Part shown: one piece after another, positions 54,891 through 64,000 of the stretch
How positions within the stretch are numbered: position 1 is the stretch's first letter
Layout of the letters: every line of letters begins with the position of its first letter
Assembly: GCA_030849805.1 (NCBI GenBank)
Contig: JASANZ010002267.1
Span: forward strand, 62,001-126,000
DNA from: Sergeia podlipaevii
Lineage: Eukaryota > Euglenozoa > Kinetoplastea > Trypanosomatida > Trypanosomatidae
Direction: 5' to 3'
DNA: 64,000 nucleotides
Made by a program: the position numbers and the translations under genes
The notes under the pieces: model-generated
The model's input: the letters and a program-made list of their open reading frames with translations, nothing else
Databases searched by the model: none
What the model was told of the DNA's origin: nothing

Positions 54891-57032
54891 CTAGTCAATC
54901 GTAAAGATATGCTTGTTCGCGAGAGGAAGAGCCTTCATCTTTGCTCTCACCCGCTCTTCAGCCAGCTCCCTCTCCTTCTCCTCCTGCGCCTTCTTGCGGG
55001 CCTTGGCGGCCTCCTTCTCCGCCCTCAGCGCCGCCTGTGCCGCCTCTTCTCTCTCCCGCTCAGTCGCCGCTAGCATCTCCTCATCCATTAACGTTTTCCA
55101 CGCCTGTTGTCGGGCACGCAGCTCCGCCTCCTCCGCTTCTTTCGCGAGGTCGCGCTTTTGAATGAAGGGGATATCATCTGTTGTTGTTTCGTGCGGAGTC
55201 CCAGTCGCTTCCGCTGAGCATGCCCTGGCCGCAGTGGTGGTGGTCTCGCTTTGAGCAAGAACTTTAGATGTCGGTGCTTGCTCAGGAGATTGTGCCGGGG
55301 CAGTTTCACTCTCTTTCTGCGTAACGGCAGGGGAAGCGGCTGCCTCGCGAGCACGGCGGGCCTCCGCCACCTTCTCGAGCATCGCTTGAGCGCGCGAATT
55401 GTCAGCAATGTGCTCCAGAACTGGGACAGCAGCAGCAGTAGACTTCACCTCTGCTTGCTCTGTCCGTGTTGGTGCTACTTCTCTCACGGCCTCAGCGGTG
55501 AAAGGAGAAACAACTGGAGCAGCAGGGGCAAAAGAGCTCATATCTGTTGCCTCCCCCTCTTCCTCCTCCTGCTGCTTTTGATGCTGGGATGCCGCATTTG
55601 GTTCAACGCAAGCTTCATCAACCTTCTCACAGTGATCCTCATCATTGTGACCAGTACCCTCTCTCTCCTCCTCCTCGCCCTCCGCTCCAGTTTTGCTAGT
55701 CCAATTAGTGTTGTTGGCGTTCACCCCGATGATTTCGCGCTTCATCTTTTCCACCTCTTGTGATAGAGGCGGTGGTACTACCTTCAACACAAGTGTCAGC
55801 TCCCCCGAGGTGCGCTCAAATTTCGCGCTCACAGGGGTGGACTCCACTGTGAAGGGAAGCACCAGTAGCCCCTCGTACGCACTCTGCTCTGCCGTCTTCT
55901 CCACCTTCAGCGCGCAGCCATCCTCGGTGATGTCGATGGCCAACGCAGCTGCCCTCTTGACGGCGGGGAAGCGGAGTTTCACGACGAGCTCCTCGGGAAT
56001 TCCCACACGCTTGTCCACCACCTTCCACTGCCAGGTGTCAGAGAGGTCGATGCGGCCGCGATGCGTAATCGTGTGCGCCGGAAGCGTCTCCTTGGGTGCT
56101 GCCGGCTTGGTTTCCCCCTTTTTGTTCCTTCCTTTGCCCTGCCCATCAGCAGCAGCAGACGGAGGCTTCTGTGAAGCCGCTTCAGGAAGTGAAGAAAGTT
56201 GCTTGGTTGGCTTCGTGAGCACAGGCTGGCTCGGGTCCACCGCAAAGGGCGACTTGCCATCCTTCTTCCTCACTGTCTGATTCTTGGGCTTTCCAATGGC
56301 CTTGACGCTCGTAGAGAGACGCGTGAATTCAAACCCGTTAGACTCTGAGTAGCCGCTGTTGATGTGCTCCACGGCGATTTCTACAAGGAAACAGAGAAAA
56401 CGAGCACTGCGGTCCGCGAGGGCAAGCGTGCGGGGATGAAAAGCGGCATCGTACACGTAGCACACATCGTGTTGCACTTCCTTGTTGTCACTACTAGAAC
56501 TGGATGCTGCCGCGCTCGGGGTGTTAAGAAACTCCAGCCTCTTCTGAGAGACTGACACAGGTACGTGCCAGTTGCTGCCCATCCTGTCTCCAGTGGGGTC
56601 CTCGCGGTACTCATCCACCTTGTCACTAGAGCACATATTGATGAAGGAGCGAAGCCCATCCAACCCGCTTGAGGAAGAAGAGGAAGTGAACTTGCGCAGC
56701 TCAGAGGCAGAGACGCGACGTGTGGAAGGGTTCAGCAGCTCTACCACAAAGGCAGCAGTTGGAAAAATAAACTCGAAGCTGTAGTCGCCGCCCGCGCGTG
56801 CCTCGCGCTCGGCCTGCTCCAGGTACGCCTGTTCTTCACGCAGTGTCTCAGGATCATGCAGGGACTCCATGTATTCATGCATAAGCTTGGCAAAGACTGG
56901 ATCCTTCATCTTTTCTTGAATAGTGCGCAGTTCCTCTGGGGTAGCTTGAAAGTCACTGTTGCTGCCGCCACTGTCGGCACCATTGGCTGCTTGCCGAGCG
57001 CCGCCCGCTAAGTTTATAGACTCGAGAGGCAT
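54891..57032 (-). CDS. DNAAF2: PIH1-domain protein, Kintoun/DNAAF2-like dynein assembly factor
   Basis: A 713-aa protein. The N-terminal part has the Kintoun lead-in (ELRTIQEKMKDPVFAKLMHEYMESLHDPE) and then a PIH1 domain (SFEFIFPTAAFVVEL...CYVYDAAFHPRTLAL, to about residue 240). A CS/p23-like beta-sandwich follows at about 315-430 (HRGRIDLSD, ELVVKLRFPAVKRAAALAIDI, FERTSGELTLVLKV). The C-terminal half is Glu/Ala/Lys-rich and ends in a charged helix. PIH proteins are Hsp90/R2TP cochaperones that preassemble axonemal dyneins in the cytoplasm, so the product probably serves flagellar motility. The frame is open upstream to 57215, but those 61 residues look like translated UTR (His/Thr repeats from a TG tract). 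I start at MPLESINLAGG (57032). It could be another PIH paralogue; domain order favours Kintoun. Confidence 0.85.
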   Translation of the reverse strand: MPLESINLAGGARQAANGADSGGSNSDFQATPEELRTIQEKMKDPVFAKLMHEYMESLHDPETLREEQAYLEQAEREARAGGDYSFEFIFPTAAFVVELLNPSTRRVSASELRKFTSSSSSSGLDGLRSFINMCSSDKVDEYREDPTGDRMGSNWHVPVSVSQKRLEFLNTPSAAASSSSSDNKEVQHDVCYVYDAAFHPRTLALADRSARFLCFLVEIAVEHINSGYSESNGFEFTRLSTSVKAIGKPKNQTVRKKDGKSPFAVDPSQPVLTKPTKQLSSLPEAASQKPPSAAADGQGKGRNKKGETKPAAPKETLPAHTITHRGRIDLSDTWQWKVVDKRVGIPEELVVKLRFPAVKRAAALAIDITEDGCALKVEKTAEQSAYEGLLVLPFTVESTPVSAKFERTSGELTLVLKVVPPPLSQEVEKMKREIIGVNANNTNWTSKTGAEGEEEEREGTGHNDEDHCEKVDEACVEPNAASQHQKQQEEEEGEATDMSSFAPAAPVVSPFTAEAVREVAPTRTEQAEVKSTAAAVPVLEHIADNSRAQAMLEKVAEARRAREAAASPAVTQKESETAPAQSPEQAPTSKVLAQSETTTTAARACSAEATGTPHETTTDDIPFIQKRDLAKEAEEAELRARQQAWKTLMDEEMLAATEREREEAAQAALRAEKEAAKARKKAQEEKERELAEERVRAKMKALPLANKHIFTID

Positions 57033-58189
57033 TAATGAAACTGTTCTATATACGTTCCTCTTAGTGTCTGTGTGTGTGTGTGTGTGTGGATTTTTTAACG
57101 ATTCTTCCGTGGTAGTCCACTTATGCGTTGTCCGCCTCTCTCTTGTATGTAATATACTCTCTTTTCTATCTATGTATATCCGTATAGATACCCGTCCCTC
57201 TGTACGCTGAAGCAAGAAAAAAAAAAAAATCGCTGCTTTGCTGATAAAATATTGAATAAAAATGATTCTTTAAAGGAAAGAAAAAAAAGGGGGGCTAGTT
57301 GTACGTGAGAATTTATGAATAACGAGCTCGCGATAAAAAGTATCACCCTCCTAAAATATTATATGATGTGCGTGTGTCTGCCTCCCAACCGTGTATGCGA
57401 GTGCGTGTAAGTTAGAGTGGTGTGCTTATGTAAGAGATGTGTCAGCAAAAGCAATCCTCCTCAGTGACACTCAATTGATTTTCCAAGACAGATCAAAACC
57501 TATATACGTGAAGAGAGAAAAGCAAAGAAAAAAACAAGAAAAAAAAAGGGGGATAACATAGCAGCGTGAAGTAGTGAAACAGAGAAATAAAATAGATGAG
57601 AACATAAATGTTTGACTCATCTGCAGCTCGTTGTACGTCATTCAAACAGGCAGCGAATGCTTCGCTACACACGCTCCTAGGTTCTTTCTTTGTTTATATC
57701 GTCACTGTGCACAGCCATATATACATATATTTATGCTACTGTTGTATGGTGTGATGGTGTTGCTTTTCAAATGCCAAATTCATGTTCATGTGATCTCAAA
57801 AAGAAAAAAATGTCTCTACTGCTCATCATTCTCTCTCTTCGAGGGAAAAAAAAGTACGAAGAGAAGTAGTAGTGGTAGAGGGTGGGTCGCGAAAAAAAAA
57901 AAAAATCTAAAACGATCCACCTTCTCTCTCCTATTTTGCTCGTTAGTCCCCGTTGCATCCTCTCCCTCCTCCCTCCTCCACAATGTCAGTCTTTAAATCA
58001 ATGTCACAAAGTAGAAGAAAGGCCGACAAAGTCAAGTGTAAGCTATATTATAGTAATAATAAAACAGAGACACACTCTCAAGCGTACAGAGACGGATGCA
58101 CAAGCACAAACACATCACTTTCTTTCTTTGTGTAAAACAACGAAGCTACGTCAACTCACTGAGTAGTGTCTCCTTCTTCATGCACCTTC
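57033..58189. other. Non-coding spacer, about 1.2 kb
   Basis: Contains a TG tract near 57070-57088 (upstream of the PIH start), A-runs near 57212-57227 and 57893-57905, and TAT-rich stretches. No credible gene. The right end should be the 3' UTR of the giant protein gene. Confidence 0.65.
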
Positions 58190-61100
58190 TCATAACGCTT
58201 CACTTGTGTCGGACTCCATCACAAGTCGTCGACTGTTGCTGGCATTCTTCGGACCCAACAGTGCTGGCGATGTCGACATCATCATCAACGTTTGGCGTGC
58301 CATTGCCGCGGCAGAGATGGTAGTTCGGGGTACCAGAGATTGACCCGGCGCACTGTCACTCGCGTTGCCATCGGTGATAGGGGGAGTCGCGATAGCAACG
58401 GCACTATGAGTAGTACTTGACGACGAACAAGACGGTGTCTTTGTTGCTGCTGCCGACGCTGCGGTTGCTGGGGGTGGTAGTGGCGTTGGTGTCCTTGATG
58501 CAGATTGTCTCTTTGGCCCTGAAGGTTGCCGAGGCAACTCCTCCTTCTCCTCCCTTCTGAAATCGTCGTCGCTGTCGTGTTCGTCCTCCTTCAGAAGAGC
58601 TGCAGTGTGTATTGGCTGGGCGTTGTCGTCATGAATCGCGTCATAGTGTGATCCCTCACCGATACAATTTCGTGTTGGCGGCTGTAGAGCAGCTTCTGCT
58701 GGGAGTCGCAGAGCACAGTCTACATTGCTGTGGTCCCTGCCACTACTAAGGGGACGTCTCATCTGTCTCTGATGCTTCTTCGCTGCCAACATCGGTGGGC
58801 CACCGCCACCATTAGACGGGACGAGAGGAAGAACAGAGGCGCATGGTTCAGAGTGCAGAGCGGCGGTACTCTCCGCCTTCACAGTCCCTTCTCCAGCAGT
58901 GCCTCTTGCTTCACTTCTCTGGCGCGTGAGTGCGGTAGAAGAATGGTTAATTGCTGGAGAGAAGGTGTAGCCACGCTTGTAAAGCTCGCTCCTCGTCGTC
59001 TGATCCTTCGCCAGTTCGTGACTAATGCGACGTCGCAGTGGCTCGGTGTAGAGACGATCAACCTGCTCCTCCTGAGCCTCACGGGACATGCGCCGAGAGG
59101 GCGGGATGGGTCGCGCTAATGTGAGTGGAGAGGGAGAAGAAGTCATTGAAGGAGGGTGGGGGATTGGCGTCGCACCAGCAGCACGCACGTGATCTATTTC
59201 TGCTGCGGATGCTGCTGCAACGCCGCCACCACCACCACCACTCCTTGTGCTTCCTTCAAGTCGCCGTAGAAAAAACTGCTGCTGCTGCTGCTGAGTCTCC
59301 TCACGCCTTCCGTCTTGAAAAGGCGACTGACGAGAGTCGGCGAAGGAGTAGACACGCCTCACAGGCTGGGCTGCGGCGTCCATTAGAGGAGGGGGAGCCC
59401 GCGCTGAATAATGCGGCACACAGGTGCTGCTGGTGGCCCTGATGTCGCCATCCGCAGAGTAGCGGTGCAGAGAGTGCTGCTGCTGCTGTGGATAACACGT
59501 GTAGGAGCCCGATGACGACGGCAACGACAAGTACGGATGAAGCAGACCTCCATATGCGTGGGAACCGCCATCTCTCAACAAAGACGATGACGCCTCTTGC
59601 TCAAAGTGCCGCCCCGCTCCATTCTCTACGGGCGTCTCACTGTGCGAAGGGTACTGCGTTGAGGAGGAGGAGAGCATCGTCGCTGACTTCGCTGAGAGCC
59701 GGCGCTGCTGGGAAAGAAGCTGTAGACGCTTGCGTTCTGCTAATGGTGCGTAGACACCCGCCAAGGTGGCGCTCGTGTTGCTGCTGGTTGATATAGACGC
59801 TGCTGAGATGGCACCCGCTGTCTCGCGTGTGCGCGGATCTGCCTTTTCACGGGTAGAAACGGGCTCCACCCCACGCACGCCTGTGGCGTCAATGTTGGCT
59901 TTCATCAGCTCCTTGATGAAGTACGCGCTCCACGCCTGCTCCTGCCGTCCCTCTGTCGCTCCCTCTGTACTAGCACGGCTACCATGCGTGGCAGCATGAG
60001 TGCTCTTCTTCCGGGCCATGCCGCTGCGCTGCGGAGAAGAAGCAAGGGAGGCATCACGCGCTGAAGTGCCTGCAGGGGCTATGACGGATGCGCTTGTCGC
60101 GCGCACAGCGGCTTCAAGGATCTCTACAAGTGCAGAGGAAGAAGATGGGCGTCGCGGAAGTGTACTGGTGAGAAGTGGATAGCGAGAAGAAGCGGATGAG
60201 AAGGACGCTTGCTGCTGCTGCTGCTGCTTCTTGCGTTGCTGAGCCAACCGCAGCTTCCCCGTGGCTGTGTTAGGCATCTGCTCAGGTGACAGTGGCGGCG
60301 GCTGCGCTGCTGCTGCTGCTGCAAGCGTTGGCGGTGCTGGTGCTGGTGATGGCAACTTCAGTCTCGCCCCGTCATCTCTGTCGTCATCTCTGTCGTCATC
60401 TCTGTCGTCGTCTCTGTTGCCATCGCTGTCGCCATCTCTGTTGCCATCTCTGTCGCCATCGCTGCCGCCGTCTCTCTGCGCTTCCCCATCTTGCGCAAAA
60501 ATACACCCGCGAGGAGTGTCGCAGTTGTCTGCGCGTGTGACATTGTGTGGCGCTGGTGGAGAGCTCCTGCCAGTCGACAATATAGACCCCGAGCCGCCGC
60601 TCGCGTTCCTCTTATCCATCCTCTTTTCATCATTGATGCTGCTGCTGCTGTCCATTAATACTATCGCAGTAGCAACAGTGCTGCTTGTAGCACCTACATC
60701 CATCTCTTCACTCACTATCCCTTGCAGAGCAGGCGGCGGTGAGTTTTCATCTTCCTCCGCATGCTGTCGTTGCGGTTCCTCTTGTTCCTGCTGTTGCAGC
60801 GGTGGTGGTTCGTCTGCTCTTGGTATCATCACATCCGCATTGTCATCCATGCTGAGCACACTACTGGAAGCACAGCTGCTGCTGCTGCTGCGATTTTCTT
60901 CGTGGCTGCGGTCAGCACCACCAATAGCCCTAAAGTAGACTTGCTGGGGAGAAGATGATGGTGGTGGTCGCCTGAGACGGCGGCGTTCATCAGACTCTTG
61001 ATCTGCTTGTACGCCAGTAGTACTCTGCTGGCTGACGAGCGCTGCTGCCACTGCCGCTGCCGCTGTGGCGGCCATCTCGGTCTCTCTCTCTTCGCTTCGT

Positions 61101-63973
61101 CGGAGTTGCTCCTCAAACATGTGGCGCAGGCTTGACACCTCGCTCTGGAGTTTGTGCACTTCACTTTTGGTCCGGCGTAGCTCTGCCGCAGTGTTCTCCT
61201 CATCCTCCTTCCTCTCCCTAGCAACACAGGCGACGGTTTCACCAGCGGCTGGCACGACAGTGGAGTCTACTGCTTCTGCTACCGTCGTCGTCTTGGTAGC
61301 AGCAGCAGCTGAAGTCGCCTCCACCGCCTCCTGAAACGAGGGGGTGTTGATGGAGTGCACCTGCAATGCAGCAGTCACGCTGTAAGAGGACTGCACACTC
61401 GCGATCAGTTTCTCCACGTCGCCCGCATGGGAAGGCACATGTAGTGAGCCGATGTGCCTTGACTCATCATTGCTGCTAGGGGTCACCCAGTATTGGCTAA
61501 CGTACAGCGCCATCGTAAGCGGGAAGCAGTACTTCGCCAGTTGACGCTCAATCGCTAGCGCCGTCACAGGTTGTCCAGCACTCGCGCCGTTGAGCTCCAT
61601 ATTGGAGCTGATACTCACGCTGTTGCTACATACGTTGACCGCGAACTGCACGTGGAGGCCTTGTGCGTCAGCGTGACCGTCCGTGCCTTCCACAACTGCA
61701 AAGTCAATGCAGTGGACATCTGTCATCTCCACCCCGCACGCATCACTTGCATCAATGCACAGAGTCTTGTAGAGGCTGGTCTGTCTTTTGTCGTTTCCGC
61801 TTCCACCCGCTGTGTCCGCCTGACGCTGCAGAAGGTTTGCCCAGTCCCGCCCGGGAAGAAACTTGACGCACTCCACAGCCGCTGCAATAGGCTGCGGCGT
61901 GGGTCTCACGCCGCGTGCCTCTGTGCTTCTTCCTCCCTCCTCAGCTACCGCCCCCTCTGGGACTTGAGCTGAGGTTGAGGTTGACATTGCCGTCGCTGCT
62001 GCTGCTGTAGGCCGACCTGATATTGGACTAATAGGAGGAAAGGTAGTCCAGTTGGGCTGTGCTGCAAACACAGCGAGACCGCCAGTGGTCGCGGTCATAC
62101 CTGTGGCGGGACACAAGCCACGTGGAGGGCTGCTCAGCGCGAGCGACGTCTCAGGAGGGGGTGTAGGCTGAAGGAATCCTTCGATATCCGCCTCCTCATT
62201 GACCGCTACGTTGGCTATAACGGCGCCACGGTCAATGTCTTCCTTGTCATGCAGCGAGTTGTCTTCCCCTCCGCTATCCACGCTCTCTCCAGCAGCGGCC
62301 ACCACAACGCTGACTGTGCGGGTGGTGCGGTAGGCAGGCCTCTGTGCCGTGGCCAGTGTACTCGTACCGTCACTTGTGAGAATGGACGAGTACGACTGCT
62401 TCGTCAGAAACGAGTCCGGCGAAGCTTCTGGCCGTCCTGATGACTCGTCGCCACTGCCCTGAGCAACAAGAGCAGCACCAGCACCAGCCTCGTTAACGTG
62501 AATAGAGACGGAAGTGCTACTGCGGTGCTTGGTGCCCTTCAGCGTCTCACCTGCTATCCAGCCTTTCGCCTGTGAAGCACCAAGGAGAAGGATGGGAATC
62601 TGCCCTGGACGAGAGAGATCACCCGCCACCTTCTCCTCTTCCATCTTTTTCAATTTATCTTCGTCAGAGAGGAGAGAAGGAGAGGGAGGTGCACGAGTGA
62701 CATCATCATCCTCCTTATCGGCAATGACGCTGGCTTTCACAGTAATAGTAGCTGCCGCTGCTCTCTCTGTCCTCTCGCCGTCCTGCTGATACGCCTGCGA
62801 CGCGGTGCCAGAGGCAAAAGTGGCTGCAGCTGCCGTTGATGATGGCGTGGGTTCACTCGTGCTCTGAAAGCTCAGCGGCGGAGCGTCCTTGTCTCCAATC
62901 ATCATCATCGCCTGCAGTTTCACCAAGTCTTCTCCTACCGGGGGGTGCTGCTGCTGCTGATGTTGCTGTTGTTGCTGCTGCTGCGCAGGCACCGTGTGAA
63001 CGACATTAAAAGTTCGGTACGGGCTGCCGGAATTCGTTGTAGTAGTGGTGATGCCGCCGCCACCACCACCGCAGTATCGATGGATACTTGCGGCCCCCAC
63101 AGGAAGGTCATCAAACTGACTCATCTCTGACAGCATATTACCAGCAGTAGCGGCAGCTGCCGCAGGGGAAGGGGGACTGCTGCCATACACCTCACCCAGG
63201 TCAATACCTGCAGCGGCGGCAAAGACCTCAATGCCAGTTGCAATGCGTTGTGGAGCGAAGAGCTGAAAGTCCATAGTAGGGTTGGCTATGTGAAGGAAGA
63301 TATTCCCAATGTTGCGAGTCGCGGGAGGAGGAGGAGACTGAGGCTGCTGCTGCTGCTGCTGCTGCTGTTCCCCCGCTTCGCACACCTTCCCCTCCTGCCC
63401 TTCATCCTCATCCTTGTCGTTATGGTTGCTATTATCGCGGTGATGGTTGCTATCGGCCGCTGCTGCGTCCTGCTGCTCCTCCGCCCCTGCCAACTCTGGC
63501 GACATCAAAGGCTTTGGAAGCTGCCGCACAGTGCTGCTCAACGTACTCACGTTGGTCATCATGGTGGTGGCCGTACTACCAGACTGGTGCTTGCCGCCCC
63601 TTTCGCCTGACCCTGTCGCCGTGAAGTCCGATGTCAAGGCACCGTCCCCTCGTTCTGCTGATATCACCGCGTCAAGATATTCGTATTCCCCTGCGTCGCT
63701 TGGTGCTGTCCTGGCGAGCTCCACGCGGCGCCAGTGCTGCTCCTGCTGCTGAGCCCACTCATCTACCATGGAAAGCGTACTCCCGTACTGGCGCATTAAC
63801 TTAACTACGGTTGGGCACTTGGGGAGGCACTTAGGGGCGGCAAGCACGAGGCCCCAGGCATTGCCTACCAGCTCCCTCACTGCATCGGCGCTGGTCTCTC
63901 TTCCTCCTTCCCCTTCTTCTGCGTGCGCTGCCGGTACCGTTGCCTTTCCCTCAGCTCCCTCTCCAGAGCTCAT
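58190..63973 (-). CDS. Giant low-complexity protein with one ordered domain and a coiled coil, function unknown
   Basis: At least 1927 aa. Most of it is low complexity with Gln, Ser, Ala, Thr, Pro and Asp/Arg repeats. One ordered segment lies at about 695-830: FLPGRDWANLL, then SLYKTLCIDASDACGVEMTDVHCIDFAV, GLHVQFAVNV and FPLTMALYVSQYW. This resembles, from memory, a short domain found at the N-terminus of several trypanosomatid flagellar attachment-zone and cytoskeletal proteins. It is followed at about 927-965 by a coiled coil (LRRTKSEVHKLQSEVSSLRH). An Asp/Arg/Gly stretch (about 1166-1201) comes from a 12-base repeat. A cytoskeletal role is a guess from these two features. The ATG at 63971-63973 is the first seen, but the frame stays open for the remaining 27 bases to the window edge, so the true start may be further upstream. 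No stop interrupts the 5.8 kb. Confidence 0.82.
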   Translation of the reverse strand: MSSGEGAEGKATVPAAHAEEGEGGRETSADAVRELVGNAWGLVLAAPKCLPKCPTVVKLMRQYGSTLSMVDEWAQQQEQHWRRVELARTAPSDAGEYEYLDAVISAERGDGALTSDFTATGSGERGGKHQSGSTATTMMTNVSTLSSTVRQLPKPLMSPELAGAEEQQDAAAADSNHHRDNSNHNDKDEDEGQEGKVCEAGEQQQQQQQQPQSPPPPATRNIGNIFLHIANPTMDFQLFAPQRIATGIEVFAAAAGIDLGEVYGSSPPSPAAAAATAGNMLSEMSQFDDLPVGAASIHRYCGGGGGGITTTTTNSGSPYRTFNVVHTVPAQQQQQQQHQQQQHPPVGEDLVKLQAMMMIGDKDAPPLSFQSTSEPTPSSTAAAATFASGTASQAYQQDGERTERAAAATITVKASVIADKEDDDVTRAPPSPSLLSDEDKLKKMEEEKVAGDLSRPGQIPILLLGASQAKGWIAGETLKGTKHRSSTSVSIHVNEAGAGAALVAQGSGDESSGRPEASPDSFLTKQSYSSILTSDGTSTLATAQRPAYRTTRTVSVVVAAAGESVDSGGEDNSLHDKEDIDRGAVIANVAVNEEADIEGFLQPTPPPETSLALSSPPRGLCPATGMTATTGGLAVFAAQPNWTTFPPISPISGRPTAAAATAMSTSTSAQVPEGAVAEEGGRSTEARGVRPTPQPIAAAVECVKFLPGRDWANLLQRQADTAGGSGNDKRQTSLYKTLCIDASDACGVEMTDVHCIDFAVVEGTDGHADAQGLHVQFAVNVCSNSVSISSNMELNGASAGQPVTALAIERQLAKYCFPLTMALYVSQYWVTPSSNDESRHIGSLHVPSHAGDVEKLIASVQSSYSVTAALQVHSINTPSFQEAVEATSAAAATKTTTVAEAVDSTVVPAAGETVACVARERKEDEENTAAELRRTKSEVHKLQSEVSSLRHMFEEQLRRSEERETEMAATAAAAVAAALVSQQSTTGVQADQESDERRRLRRPPPSSSPQQVYFRAIGGADRSHEENRSSSSSCASSSVLSMDDNADVMIPRADEPPPLQQQEQEEPQRQHAEEDENSPPPALQGIVSEEMDVGATSSTVATAIVLMDSSSSINDEKRMDKRNASGGSGSILSTGRSSPPAPHNVTRADNCDTPRGCIFAQDGEAQRDGGSDGDRDGNRDGDSDGNRDDDRDDDRDDDRDDGARLKLPSPAPAPPTLAAAAAAQPPPLSPEQMPNTATGKLRLAQQRKKQQQQQQASFSSASSRYPLLTSTLPRRPSSSSALVEILEAAVRATSASVIAPAGTSARDASLASSPQRSGMARKKSTHAATHGSRASTEGATEGRQEQAWSAYFIKELMKANIDATGVRGVEPVSTREKADPRTRETAGAISAASISTSSNTSATLAGVYAPLAERKRLQLLSQQRRLSAKSATMLSSSSTQYPSHSETPVENGAGRHFEQEASSSLLRDGGSHAYGGLLHPYLSLPSSSGSYTCYPQQQQHSLHRYSADGDIRATSSTCVPHYSARAPPPLMDAAAQPVRRVYSFADSRQSPFQDGRREETQQQQQQFFLRRLEGSTRSGGGGGGVAAASAAEIDHVRAAGATPIPHPPSMTSSPSPLTLARPIPPSRRMSREAQEEQVDRLYTEPLRRRISHELAKDQTTRSELYKRGYTFSPAINHSSTALTRQRSEARGTAGEGTVKAESTAALHSEPCASVLPLVPSNGGGGPPMLAAKKHQRQMRRPLSSGRDHSNVDCALRLPAEAALQPPTRNCIGEGSHYDAIHDDNAQPIHTAALLKEDEHDSDDDFRREEKEELPRQPSGPKRQSASRTPTPLPPPATAASAAATKTPSCSSSSTTHSAVAIATPPITDGNASDSAPGQSLVPRTTISAAAMARQTLMMMSTSPALLGPKNASNSRRLVMESDTSEAL
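60371..60476. repeat. Coding minisatellite, 12- and 6-base units
   Basis: Imperfect tandem units of the form GTCATCTCT/GTCGCCATC on the plus strand, about nine copies of 12 bases. They encode alternating DRDD and DGNR/DGDR blocks in the giant protein. The reading frame is maintained because units are multiples of three. Confidence 0.85.
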
Positions 63974-64000
63974 GAAGACTGGTGCTGTCAGCGGGGGCTG

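Noticed and set aside
57033..57215. 61-residue upstream extension of the PIH gene
   Set aside because: It is encoded by a TG microsatellite and AT-rich sequence, with no similarity to PIH N-termini. The start at 57032 gives a typical beginning before the Kintoun lead-in.
60371..60476. Regular short repeats considered as a CRISPR-like array
   Set aside because: The units are contiguous, 6 to 12 bases, in frame inside a eukaryotic gene and without spacers.
60261..60938. 225-codon plus-strand frame rich in Leu/Ser inside the giant gene
   Set aside because: Antisense shadow of Asp/Arg and Gln repeats; no family features.

Overview
The window is nuclear DNA from a kinetoplastid protozoan, most likely a trypanosomatid. 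Twelve convincing protein genes all lie on the minus strand, none is interrupted by an intron, and they are separated by AT-rich, homopolymer-laden spacers. Several starts are preceded, on the coding strand, by a polypyrimidine tract followed by AG, as expected for spliced-leader trans-splicing of a polycistronic unit. Protein families (Hsp110, tandem CCCH zinc-finger proteins, TRF, a Kintoun-type PIH protein, an oxoglutarate/malate-type carrier) fit a flagellated trypanosomatid. From memory the order resembles part of Trypanosoma brucei chromosome 10 (HSP110, ZC3H cluster, choline-phosphate cytidylyltransferase, MCP12, TRF); this needs a database check. I cannot name the genus.

Layout from right to left, the direction of transcription: a giant low-complexity protein of 1927 aa or more (58190-63973, open towards the right edge); a PIH1/CS protein of the Kintoun/DNAAF2 class (54891-57032); a Myb-domain protein I read as the telomere factor TRF (51483-53825); a mitochondrial carrier (50138-51088); a tail-anchored NAA60-like N-acetyltransferase (46444-48474); a 1511-aa protein with about four degenerate phytochelatin-synthase-like modules (40829-45364); a cytidylyltransferase fused to a CDP-alcohol phosphotransferase-like domain that lacks key aspartates (36141-37814); four CCCH zinc-finger paralogues, here called ZC3H-D, -C, -B and -A (29813-32821, 24653-26695, 17479-20244, 6849-8882); a long coiled-coil protein (2020-4806); and the start of an Hsp110 chaperone (1-542).

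The zinc-finger genes share two CCCH fingers and a conserved linker, surrounded by unrelated low-complexity Q/N/S/A-rich sequence. Three of them share a 251-bp block, two of them almost identical in it, which suggests gene conversion. They are separated by unusually long spacers (3.1 to 8.6 kb) with U-rich stretches and scattered G-rich clusters on the RNA strand, probably very long 3' UTRs. In trypanosomatids such UTRs are the usual place for mRNA-level control, so the cluster may be a set of post-transcriptional regulators that are themselves strongly regulated. The genes do not form one obvious pathway; neighbours in such units are usually functionally unrelated.

The best candidates for something undescribed are the multi-module phytochelatin-synthase-like pseudoenzyme, the cytidylyltransferase carrying an apparently dead phosphotransferase domain, and the homogenised zinc-finger array. 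No tRNA, rRNA, CRISPR array, transposon or strand-switch region was recognised.
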